Notes: generated from the letters alone by a model not told the origin. A stretch of 5,318 nucleotides of DNA from an uncultured Oscillospiraceae bacterium (GCA_910578575.1 CAJTQP010000097.1:1-5318), one strand, 5' to 3'. Positions 1-5,001 are shown, counted from the stretch's first letter. Translations and numbers: made by a program.

Positions 1-25
1 TCTTACGTTGTTTAATTTACAAGGT
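1..25 (-). ncRNA. Probable 16S rRNA leader (5' precursor segment), runs off the left edge
   Basis: Read on the minus strand this segment is ACCTTGTAAATTAAACAACG followed by TAAGA. Firmicute rRNA leaders commonly carry a CTTTGAAAACTAAACAA-like element shortly before the 16S gene, and this is a close variant (recalled from known leaders, not aligned here). It lies downstream of two strong minus-strand promoters, as a leader should. The mature 16S gene is not in the window, so the rRNA operon itself is inferred. The stretch between the proximal promoter and this motif (28-53) can form a small imperfect hairpin (ACGC/GCGT and GCGA/TCGC arms around an internal loop), which may be part of the precursor structure. 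Confidence 0.65.
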
Positions 26-63
26 GCACGCCTGCGAACTCAGTCGCCCGCGTCAGCTCAGCT

Positions 64-92
64 ATTATATCATAGCTTTCAGAGTTTGTCAA
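64..92 (-). promoter_or_regulatory. Strong sigma-A promoter, proximal rRNA-type promoter (P1)
   Basis: On the minus strand there is a perfect -35 TTGACA (92-87), a 17-nt spacer and a perfect -10 TATAAT (69-64). A TG one base before the -10 makes it an extended -10. A-rich sequence lies just upstream (about 93-121, seen as T-runs on the plus strand), as expected of an UP element that binds the polymerase alpha subunit. Initiation is expected near 57-58, and transcription would run out of the left edge. A consensus promoter of this strength with no protein gene on that strand fits a stable-RNA operon. Confidence 0.85.
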
Positions 93-168
93 GAACTTTT
101 TTCTTCTTTTTTCAAGTTCTTTTTCTCGCTCTCCCGCTTTCGGGGCCGCCGTTCGTGACAGCTTTGAT

Positions 169-197
169 AGAATACCACTCTATACCTCGTTTGTCAA
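169..197 (-). promoter_or_regulatory. Strong sigma-A promoter, second rRNA-type promoter (P2)
   Basis: The minus strand shows -35 TTGACA (197-192), a 17-nt spacer and -10 TATTCT (174-169) preceded by TGG, an extended -10. A long A-rich tract (about 199-230, T-runs on the plus strand) sits upstream like an UP element. The layout repeats that of the promoter 105 bp further left, including an A6 tract and the CTTGACAAAC context, so the two look like tandem copies. Tandem promoters with A-rich upstream elements are typical of rRNA operons in Firmicutes. Confidence 0.82.
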
Positions 198-252
198 GCA
201 CTTTTTTCATGTTTTTTCATCTTTTTTTTCGCCTTTCTTCTCCTCGATACCT

Positions 253-281
253 ATTATAATATAGATTTGCGTTCCTTGCAA
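253..281 (-). promoter_or_regulatory. Possible third, most upstream minus-strand promoter (P3)
   Basis: On the minus strand TTGCAA (281-276) is separated by exactly 17 nt from a perfect TATAAT (258-253). It points the same way as the two stronger promoters to its left. Its -35 falls inside the spacer of the metA promoter on the other strand, so the two could not be occupied by polymerase together. It is weaker than P1 and P2 because the -35 has one mismatch and there is no TG extension. Confidence 0.5.
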
Positions 282-295
282 AACTATGGTATTCT
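267..295 (+). promoter_or_regulatory. Probable metA promoter
   Basis: TTGCGT (267-272), a 17-nt spacer and TATTCT (290-295) with a TGG just before the -10 (extended -10). Initiation near 302 would give a leader of about 36 nt before the metA start. That is too short for a SAM riboswitch or a T-box. The 10-mer TGGTATTCTA at 287-296 also occurs inverted at 168-177, where it is the -10 region of minus-strand promoter P2. Confidence 0.6.
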
Positions 296-337
296 AAACC
301 ATATTCCAACGATAAACGAACCGAACGGAGGTCCGCT

Positions 338-1261
338 ATGCCCATTAAAATTCCCGACTCACTGCCCGCCCGCCAGACCCTAGAGGGTGAAAACATCTTC
401 GTCATGACGGAGTATCGGGCCATGCACCAGGATATCCGTCCCTTAAAGATCCTGCTCCTCAACCTGATGCCCACCAAAATTGTAACCGAGACCCAACTGC
501 TGCGCAAGTTCTCCAACACCCCCCTCCAAGTCCAGGTGGAGCTTTTGCGCACGGTGAGCCACAGTGCCCAAAATGTAGACCGCAGTCATTTGGAATCCTT
601 CTACACCTCTTTCGCTGCTGTGAAGGACACCTATTACGATGGTCTGGTCATCACCGGCGCACCTGTGGAGAACCTAGATTTCGCCCAGGTGGACTACTGG
701 GACGAGCTATGCCAGATCATGGAGTGGTCCAAAACCCATGTTCACTCCACTCTCCACATCTGCTGGGGGGCCCAGGCGGGGTTGTTCTACCACTATGGTG
801 TCCCCAAGCACAGCCTGTCCCAAAAACTCTTCGGCGTCTTTGACCACCAGGTCTTAAAACCCTCCTCCCCCCTGTTCCGGGGCATTGACGACCGTTTTTA
901 CGCCCCCCACTCCCGTTACACCGAGGTCTGGGAGGAAGAGATCCGCAACGTTCCCGAACTGGAAGTTCTAGCGGTCTCAGAGGAAGCCGGGGTCTTTGCC
1001 GTAAAAACCGAGGACAGCCACCAGTTCTTCTTCCTGGGCCACCTGGAATACGACCGGAACACCCTGGCCCTGGAATACCAGCGGGACGTGGACAAGGGGA
1101 AGGATATCCACATCCCCCTGCATTATTTCCCAGGTGATGACCCCAGCCAGACCCCCATCGTCCGTTGGCGCTCCGCCGGCCAACTCATCTACACCAACTG
1201 GCTCAACTACTATGTCTACCAGACCACCCCCTACGATTTGAATACCCTTCACAAAGACTGA
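338..1261 (+). CDS. metA: Homoserine O-acetyltransferase (MetA/HTS family)
   Basis: This enzyme acylates the hydroxyl of L-homoserine, the first committed step of methionine synthesis, in the cytoplasm. The 307-residue product has the usual length and clear MetA sequence throughout: the N-terminal MPIKIPDSLPA, NLMPTK near 42-47, TGAPVE at 106-111 and ICWGAQAG at 141-148. The expected catalytic residues are present: nucleophile Cys142, His235 and Glu237 (in GHLEYD). Residue 111 is Glu. In characterised family members Glu at this site goes with acetyl-CoA use and Gly, as in E. coli, with succinyl-CoA use, so I predict an acetyltransferase despite the common 'O-succinyltransferase' label. The start is supported by GGAGGT at 327-332, 5 nt before ATG. 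The gene has its own promoter and terminator, so it is probably monocistronic. No riboswitch is visible upstream. Confidence 0.96.
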   Translation: MPIKIPDSLPARQTLEGENIFVMTEYRAMHQDIRPLKILLLNLMPTKIVTETQLLRKFSNTPLQVQVELLRTVSHSAQNVDRSHLESFYTSFAAVKDTYYDGLVITGAPVENLDFAQVDYWDELCQIMEWSKTHVHSTLHICWGAQAGLFYHYGVPKHSLSQKLFGVFDHQVLKPSSPLFRGIDDRFYAPHSRYTEVWEEEIRNVPELEVLAVSEEAGVFAVKTEDSHQFFFLGHLEYDRNTLALEYQRDVDKGKDIHIPLHYFPGDDPSQTPIVRWRSAGQLIYTNWLNYYVYQTTPYDLNTLHKD

Positions 1262-1271
1262 ATCACAGACA

Positions 1272-1307
1272 GCAGGTGCCTCTGAACCCAGGGGCACCTG
1301 CTTTTTT
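1272..1307 (+). terminator. Intrinsic terminator after metA
   Basis: A perfect 9-bp stem (GCAGGTGCC at 1272-1280 with GGCACCTGC at 1293-1301) can extend inward by four more pairs, one of them G-U, to a tight AACC loop. It is followed at once by T6 (1302-1307). It lies 10 nt after the metA stop codon and separates metA from the lipoprotein gene downstream. Confidence 0.93.
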
Positions 1308-1379
1308 GCTCCAACAGGGGCCATTTCGAGGAAATTTTTGAAAAAAACAAAAAACAATGTAATATTCCCCTCTTTTTGC

Positions 1380-1388
1380 TGTTATAAT
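1380..1388 (+). promoter_or_regulatory. Extended -10 promoter of the first lipoprotein gene
   Basis: TG at 1380-1381, one base, then a perfect TATAAT at 1383-1388. No good -35 lies 16-18 nt upstream (1360-1365 reads TAATAT), so the extended -10 would have to carry recognition. An A-rich tract (about 1341-1357) precedes it. Initiation near 1395 would give a leader of about 60 nt. Confidence 0.55.
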
Positions 1389-1455
1389 AGGTGAAAGGGC
1401 TTCCACCCCCTCCAGCCCTTACAAGGATACATATTATGTAGAAAGGATGAGCCCC

Positions 1456-2082
1456 ATGAAGATAGCAGCCCTCCTGCCCTTGGCCCTGGCTGCCCTGCTC
1501 TGTGCCTGTGGTGCTCCGGCCTGCACCAGCGAAGTGGCAGGCCCCAGCATCAACTACGAAGCGCAGTTCTATCACACCACCAGTGGTCTATTTCTCCAAC
1601 AGCAGCGGTCTGAGTTGGCAGAGACGGATGCCCTGCTGGACCGTCTCTCCAAGTTAGAGAACACCCCCGAAGCCCTTGCCTACTTACAGGGCTATCTGGA
1701 CGGCATTTCCGGCAACGTCAATGGAAGTCTCTCCGCCTGCCGCTCCCTCTGGGTTTACGCCCCCAAAGAGACCGTGCCGCAAATGTTCCCTGATGGGCTC
1801 AACGAGCCCTACCTAAGCTATTCCGACGCCCGCACCAGCTTCCTGCGCACCCTTTGCCAGAACTGCGACAATCCCCTGCTCACAGACCCCGCCTCCCCCT
1901 TCCGCGCCAAACTCCCCCAACTCCAGGAGGCCTTTGACCAGCTCTACGATCTCAATGTCATCTCCTGTGACTGGCAGGCAGAAAAATACGCCCAAGACCT
2001 GGATACCTTCACCCAACTGTTGCTGGAAACTACCGCCCTGCTGGACCCCAACGCCGTCACCGACCCGTCCACCGTCCAGTGA
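1456..2082 (+). CDS. Predicted lipoprotein of unknown family
   Basis: I do not recognise the family. The product has 208 residues. It begins with MK, a hydrophobic stretch (about 3-15) and Leu15-Cys16-Ala17-Cys18-Gly, read as a signal peptidase II site with Cys18 lipidated, which places it on the outer face of the membrane. The mature part looks mostly helical and is rich in Leu, Ala, Gln and Asp (for example about 45-85 and 150-195). It carries further cysteines at 23, 95, 134, 137 and 171; Cys134-Gln-Asn-Cys137 is a CxxC pair that could form a disulfide or hold a metal. I chose ATG 1456 over the in-frame ATG at 1447 because GAAAGGA (1441-1447) is 8 nt from 1456 but would overlap a start at 1447. 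It has its own promoter, and a new promoter follows it, so it is probably transcribed at least partly apart from the genes downstream. Confidence 0.85.
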   Translation: MKIAALLPLALAALLCACGAPACTSEVAGPSINYEAQFYHTTSGLFLQQQRSELAETDALLDRLSKLENTPEALAYLQGYLDGISGNVNGSLSACRSLWVYAPKETVPQMFPDGLNEPYLSYSDARTSFLRTLCQNCDNPLLTDPASPFRAKLPQLQEAFDQLYDLNVISCDWQAEKYAQDLDTFTQLLLETTALLDPNAVTDPSTVQ

Positions 2083-2091
2083 GCCCCCATC

Positions 2092-2111
2092 TTTCTTAAA
2101 CTTTTCTTAAA
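2092..2111 (+). promoter_or_regulatory. Direct repeat TTTCTTAAA x2, candidate response-regulator operator
   Basis: The 9-mer TTTCTTAAA occurs exactly at 2092-2100 and 2103-2111, an offset of 11 bp or about one helical turn. The second copy ends 4 nt before a -35 hexamer. Tandem half-sites with 10-11 bp periodicity next to the -35 are the usual target of OmpR/PhoB-type response regulators, which bind as head-to-tail dimers. The regulator is not encoded here. Chance recurrence in a short AT-rich gap is the alternative. Confidence 0.5.
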
Positions 2112-2115
2112 TCTA

Positions 2116-2145
2116 TTGACCTTCCCCCCAGGACCAAGTTATGAT
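2116..2145 (+). promoter_or_regulatory. Promoter of the transglutaminase/lipoprotein operon
   Basis: TTGACC (2116-2121), an 18-nt spacer and TATGAT (2140-2145): five of six matches in each hexamer. Initiation near 2152 gives a leader of about 49 nt before the start at 2201. The TTTCTTAAA direct repeat sits immediately upstream. Confidence 0.7.
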
Positions 2146-2200
2146 GGACCCAGTTTGAACCACATCACAAGAGGCAAAGCAAGAGACAAAGGAGAATATT

Positions 2201-3328
2201 ATGGTAGCAGAAAAGAAGAAAACCATCGTTTTGTACTGCCTGCTGGCTGTCGCCCTAGTGGGCATCCTCAGCGGCACCATTTTGGGCGTATACAACGCCA
2301 AAGCCATCCACACCCTACAAACCGCCGCAGGCATCAGCCCCGACGGCGAGACCCAAGAGGACAACGTCGGCATCATGAATGGCGAATACCGAATCCTCTC
2401 CACCCTGCCCATCTCCGACGCTTACAAGTCCGGCAACACCTCTGGCCTCAACAGCAAGCAAAAGGAGACCTTGGAGATGGCCAGCGCGGTGCTGGATGAG
2501 ATCATCACCGAGGATATGAGCGACTACGAAAAGGAGAAGGCCGTCTACGAGTGGATGACCACGGAGCTGACCCAGAACCGCGATGTCCTTCAGGTCATTC
2601 CCCAGTCCAACGGCAACGACAGCGACAACCCCTACGGCGTGTTGAAATACCACGACGCCGTCTGCGTGGGCTACGCCACCACCTTCCGCCTGTTCATGCA
2701 GATGATGGACATTGAGTGCATGGTGGTCCACAATCCGGACAAGTACCACTCCTGGGACCTGGTGAAGCTGGACGACAACTGGTACCACGTGGACGTCTCC
2801 TCTGACCAGGGGGAAGCTACTTACGCCAACTTCAACATGAACGACGACCTGGCCTCCTTTGGCCACGATTGGGACCGAGACTTCTTCCCTCCCGCCACCA
2901 GCTTGGAATACAACTACGCCTATCAGAACCGCCAGCAGGTGGAGGATATCTACCAGATCCCCGCCCTGTTCCGGGCCTCCCTGGACGAGAAGCAAGCCGC
3001 CACCTGCCTGGGCTTCCAGGCCATCGACGAGGCCCACGCCCAAATCGTGGAGGCCATGCTCAACAGCATGCAGGACATCGTTAGCAGCGGTGAGTTCGGT
3101 GAACTGTGGATGAGTTGGAACTGGACCAATGTGGCCGGGGGCGAATATATCCTCACCATCACCGTCTACGGCTTCCAGGCTGAGGATCCAGCCAGCGATC
3201 TCTCTGAGGAGGACCTGGAAAAGGTAGACGAGGCCGTCCGGGATGCCTTTGACGGCATGAGCGGTGACCCCAGCGACAACGACATGGAAGGCTTCTTTGA
3301 AACAGAAGCCGCCGAAGCCGTCAGCTAA
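2201..3328 (+). CDS. Membrane-anchored transglutaminase-like (papain-like fold) protein
   Basis: A 375-residue protein with one N-terminal membrane segment (about 9-30) after a lysine-rich start, so the rest most likely lies outside the cell. Residues about 85-200 match a bacterial transglutaminase-like core. Cys155 sits in AVCVGYA, which corresponds to the usual GxCxGYA nucleophile motif. His183 lies in YHSWDLV and Asp198 in NWYHVDVS, completing a Cys-His-Asp triad in the expected order and spacing. Proteins with this core may be proteases, amidases or crosslinkers; the substrate is unknown. Residues about 235-325 form a further region I do not recognise, and the last 45 residues are acidic and low-complexity. 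The start has AAAGGAG (2188-2194) 6 nt upstream. The stop codon overlaps the ribosome binding site of the next gene, so the two are co-transcribed and probably translationally coupled. Confidence 0.88.
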   Translation: MVAEKKKTIVLYCLLAVALVGILSGTILGVYNAKAIHTLQTAAGISPDGETQEDNVGIMNGEYRILSTLPISDAYKSGNTSGLNSKQKETLEMASAVLDEIITEDMSDYEKEKAVYEWMTTELTQNRDVLQVIPQSNGNDSDNPYGVLKYHDAVCVGYATTFRLFMQMMDIECMVVHNPDKYHSWDLVKLDDNWYHVDVSSDQGEATYANFNMNDDLASFGHDWDRDFFPPATSLEYNYAYQNRQQVEDIYQIPALFRASLDEKQAATCLGFQAIDEAHAQIVEAMLNSMQDIVSSGEFGELWMSWNWTNVAGGEYILTITVYGFQAEDPASDLSEEDLEKVDEAVRDAFDGMSGDPSDNDMEGFFETEAAEAVS

Positions 3329-3341
3329 GGAGGACCAGTCC

Positions 3342-3827
3342 ATGAAACGAATCCTTGCCCTCTTACTGGGCCTGGGCACCGCCCTGACCCTGTGCGCCTG
3401 CACCGGCAGTACCACCACCTCTGCCACCGTGGACATGGCGGAATTGCAAACCGCCATGCTGGAAGCCGGCACCTTCCCCACCATGCGCTCTGTCACCGGA
3501 GACGACGACATGGCGGCCCAGAATTTCACCTATTTTTCCAAATTGGACTACGACAAGGTGGAAAACTATCTCCTCTCCTTCTCCAATACGGGAACCCCCG
3601 ATGAGTTCGCCGTCATCGCGCTCAAGGATCCCGACGATGTCCAGGAGGCCGCCGTCAGTCTCAACGAGCACAAGGACTCCCGTTGCAACATCTTTCGTCA
3701 ATACTCCCCTGAGCAGCTGAGGATGGCAGAAACGGGCATCGTCTTTACCAAGGACCAGTACGCCGTGCTGATCATTTCCGAAAATCCCCAAGCCATCCGG
3801 GAGGCGTTTGAACAGCAGTTGGGCTGA
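3342..3827 (+). CDS. DUF4358-type lipoprotein
   Basis: The 161-residue product starts with MKR, a hydrophobic stretch (4-17) and Leu17-Cys18-Ala19-Cys20, a lipoprotein signal with Cys20 lipidated. The mature part resembles the DUF4358 lipoproteins common in Clostridia: an opening VDMAELQTAMLEAG with FPTM soon after, a middle with a Tyr/Phe-rich segment and TGTPDEFAVIALKD, and an end with VFTKDQYAVLIISENP. No function is established for that family; the assignment is by memory of its pattern, not a search. I chose ATG 3342 because AAGGAGG (3327-3333) lies 8 nt upstream and the signal peptide starts there. A longer in-frame start at 3264 would place 26 hydrophilic residues before the signal peptide. 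The ribosome binding site overlaps the TAA of the transglutaminase-like gene, which implies tight co-expression. Confidence 0.85.
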   Translation: MKRILALLLGLGTALTLCACTGSTTTSATVDMAELQTAMLEAGTFPTMRSVTGDDDMAAQNFTYFSKLDYDKVENYLLSFSNTGTPDEFAVIALKDPDDVQEAAVSLNEHKDSRCNIFRQYSPEQLRMAETGIVFTKDQYAVLIISENPQAIREAFEQQLG

Positions 3828-3882
3828 TGTTTTCCACTGCCCCGATCAAACAAATGTAAACATATTAAAAGGAGGTTTTCCC

Positions 3883-4503
3883 ATGAAAAAGTACTTGCTC
3901 CCCCTGTGCGTTCTACTCTGCGCCCTGCTGTGCGCCTGCGGCCCAGACAACAACGCCGAAGCCCAGGCTCCTCAAGAGGACACATCAAATATCCTCTCCA
4001 CCGAGACCGTCCAGCGCCAAGCCCGTACTGCCGTCCTCTTAGAGGATGCCACTCTGACCCAGTGCTACGGCGGTTTGGCGGATACAACCATGCAGCTTTC
4101 CTGGACTGCCATCGCAGAGGATTCTCCCCTGGTTAAGGGTGACGTGGTTCTTGTCCTGGAAACCGCAGGAGATCAATCCCGCGTTTATGTCCCCACTGGA
4201 GACACACCCAACGCGCTTTACGGCACCCTGCCCACTGCCGTCCTTTCCCAATCTGCAACAGATATAGAGAACACCGCCAATTTGGCCGTTGCCGATGGCT
4301 GTCTTGGGCAAAACACAGAGACCCAAGAGGTAGAACAGATGTCCGGCACCGTGAAAATCCTGGTGCGGGATGGCTCCCGCTGCAAGGTCCAAAACTCCGC
4401 GGGAGGCGATGACCGCAGCTTCTGGGTCAAGACCTCTGACTTGTCCTATAATATGGACTCGCTGGTTGCCGACCGCGGCGACCTCCCCCAAAACCACGGA
4501 TAA
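3883..4503 (+). CDS. Predicted lipoprotein with possible SH3-like domain
   Basis: The 206-residue product begins MKK, then a hydrophobic stretch (4-16) and Leu16-Cys17-Ala18-Cys19-Gly, so Cys19 is the predicted lipidated residue. A short polar linker (20-40) follows. Residues about 84-122 (KGDVVLVLE, then VYVPTGDTP, then LYGTLPTAVLS) and about 155-188 (GTVKILVRDG, CKVQNS, FWVKTSDL) have the beta-rich, Gly/Val spacing of bacterial SH3-like wall-binding repeats. The match is only suggestive and I cannot confirm a family. The start is set by AAAGGAGG (3868-3875), 7 nt before ATG 3883. The 55-nt gap from the previous stop holds no convincing promoter, so the gene is probably the third of the operon, and a strong terminator follows 10 nt after the stop. 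A wall-binding partner for the exported transglutaminase-like protein is conceivable but unproven. Confidence 0.8.
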   Translation: MKKYLLPLCVLLCALLCACGPDNNAEAQAPQEDTSNILSTETVQRQARTAVLLEDATLTQCYGGLADTTMQLSWTAIAEDSPLVKGDVVLVLETAGDQSRVYVPTGDTPNALYGTLPTAVLSQSATDIENTANLAVADGCLGQNTETQEVEQMSGTVKILVRDGSRCKVQNSAGGDDRSFWVKTSDLSYNMDSLVADRGDLPQNHG

Positions 4504-4513
4504 CACACCCACA

Positions 4514-4549
4514 AGGGGACGGCCCTCCCGGCCGTCCCCTGACATTTTT
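4514..4549 (+). terminator. Intrinsic terminator of the lipoprotein operon
   Basis: A perfect 11-bp GC-rich stem (AGGGGACGGCC at 4514-4524 with GGCCGTCCCCT at 4530-4540) encloses a 5-nt loop (CTCCC) and is followed, after GACA, by T5 at 4545-4549. It lies 10 nt after the stop of the last lipoprotein gene. Confidence 0.88.
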
Positions 4550-4678
4550 CCTCTTCCCCTCTCCCTTTGACAGAAATCTCCATAGCAATGCAGTATGATT
4601 ACCCTATACCGGACAAGCCGGTATAGGGTAATTTTTGGTTCCGCTTGATATACCGTCATACAAAGGGGGTTTTTTGAT
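4550..4678. other. spoIIA upstream region, promoter not identified
   Basis: Besides the stem-loop, this stretch holds TTGACA at 4567-4572 and TATGAT at 4594-4599. The 21-nt spacing is too long for a normal sigma-A promoter, and that -10 overlaps the left arm of the stem-loop. I see no convincing sigma-H promoter (AGGA..T, then GAAT), which would be expected for spoIIA by analogy with Bacillus subtilis. Between the stem-loop and the gene only weak -10-like words occur (for example CATACA at 4657-4662). Confidence 0.4.
4598..4636 (+). terminator. Perfect stem-loop with T5 upstream of spoIIAA (terminator, attenuator or operator)
   Basis: The arms ATTACCCTATACCGG (4598-4612) and CCGGTATAGGGTAAT (4618-4632) pair perfectly over 15 bp around an ACAAG loop. 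The run T5 (4632-4636) follows at once. In form it is an intrinsic terminator reading rightward, about 60 nt beyond the previous one. The left side has no A-run, so it is not obviously bidirectional. A third copy of the half-site TATACCG lies at 4649-4655. It might be a backup terminator shielding spoIIA, an attenuator in a spoIIA leader, or the palindromic site of a repressor; the sequence alone does not decide. Confidence 0.7.
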
Positions 4679-4987
4679 ATGCCCGTCGCCTACGCCACCC
4701 ACAACCGCATCCTCACCATCTCCCTGTCCGGAGACATCGACCACCACAGCGTCAAGGGTCTCCTCCACAACGCAGAGCAGGAGATCGACGCCGTCCTGCC
4801 CCGGCAGGTGGTGGTGGACTGCTCCGGGGTCACGTTTATGGACAGCTCCGGCATCGCCATCCTCCTGCGCCTGCGCCAGCGGATGGACGAGCTCTCCGGG
4901 ACCATCCAGGTCACCGGCCTCAACGAGCAGCCAGCGCGGGTCCTCCGGGCCGCCGGGATCGGGCGGCTCATCCCCATCCAGCAGTGA
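4679..4987 (+). CDS. spoIIAA: Anti-sigma-F factor antagonist SpoIIAA (anti-anti-sigma factor)
   Basis: A 102-residue STAS-domain protein. In its unphosphorylated form SpoIIAA binds SpoIIAB and frees sigma-F in the forespore; SpoIIAB inactivates it by phosphorylation, and the phosphatase SpoIIE restores it. Strong matches to the Bacillus subtilis protein are LSGDIDHHS (16-24) against LTGELDHHT, and FMDSSGIA (53-60) against FMDSSGLG. The phosphorylated serine is predicted to be Ser56, the first Ser after Asp55, equivalent to Ser58 in B. subtilis. It is about 15 residues shorter than the B. subtilis protein, mainly at the C-terminus. The ribosome binding site is AAAGGGGG (4662-4669), with a G-run in place of GGAGG, 9 nt from ATG. 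The gap to spoIIAB is only 14 nt, so this is the usual spoIIA operon order. Confidence 0.93.
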   Translation: MPVAYATHNRILTISLSGDIDHHSVKGLLHNAEQEIDAVLPRQVVVDCSGVTFMDSSGIAILLRLRQRMDELSGTIQVTGLNEQPARVLRAAGIGRLIPIQQ

Positions 4988-5001
4988 AAGGAGCTACATA
5001 G

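Noticed and set aside
85..93. TTTGTCAAG at 85-93 and again at 190-198 as Spo0A boxes
   Set aside because: Both coincide with the complement of the TTGACA -35 hexamers, which explains them fully.
93..230. T-runs on the plus strand as terminators
   Set aside because: No GC-rich stem precedes them. They are better explained as the A-rich upstream elements of the minus-strand promoters.
1447..1455. Upstream in-frame ATG for the first lipoprotein at 1447
   Set aside because: The only ribosome binding site, GAAAGGA at 1441-1447, overlaps this ATG and fits the ATG at 1456 instead.
3264..3341. Longer start for the DUF4358-type lipoprotein at 3264
   Set aside because: It would overlap the end of the upstream gene by 65 nt and put 26 hydrophilic residues before the signal peptide. 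The start at 3342 has a strong ribosome binding site at the right distance.
2315..3529. Long minus-strand open frame (404 codons) opposite the transglutaminase-like and DUF4358-type genes
   Set aside because: It is a by-product of the GC-rich codon use of the plus-strand genes. The protein is low-complexity (Val, Gly and His rich), matches no family, and spans two well-supported genes.
3808..3882. Longer start at 3808 for the third lipoprotein
   Set aside because: It would overlap the DUF4358-type gene, lacks a ribosome binding site and adds 25 residues before a complete signal peptide at 3883.
3828..3882. Separate promoter for the third lipoprotein gene
   Set aside because: Only weak -10-like words such as CATATT at 3861-3866 are present, with no -35 at a suitable distance.
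4571..4600. CAGAAAT ... GATT as a sigma-H promoter for spoIIA
   Set aside because: The match to the consensus is poor in both elements and the spacing is about 4 nt too long.
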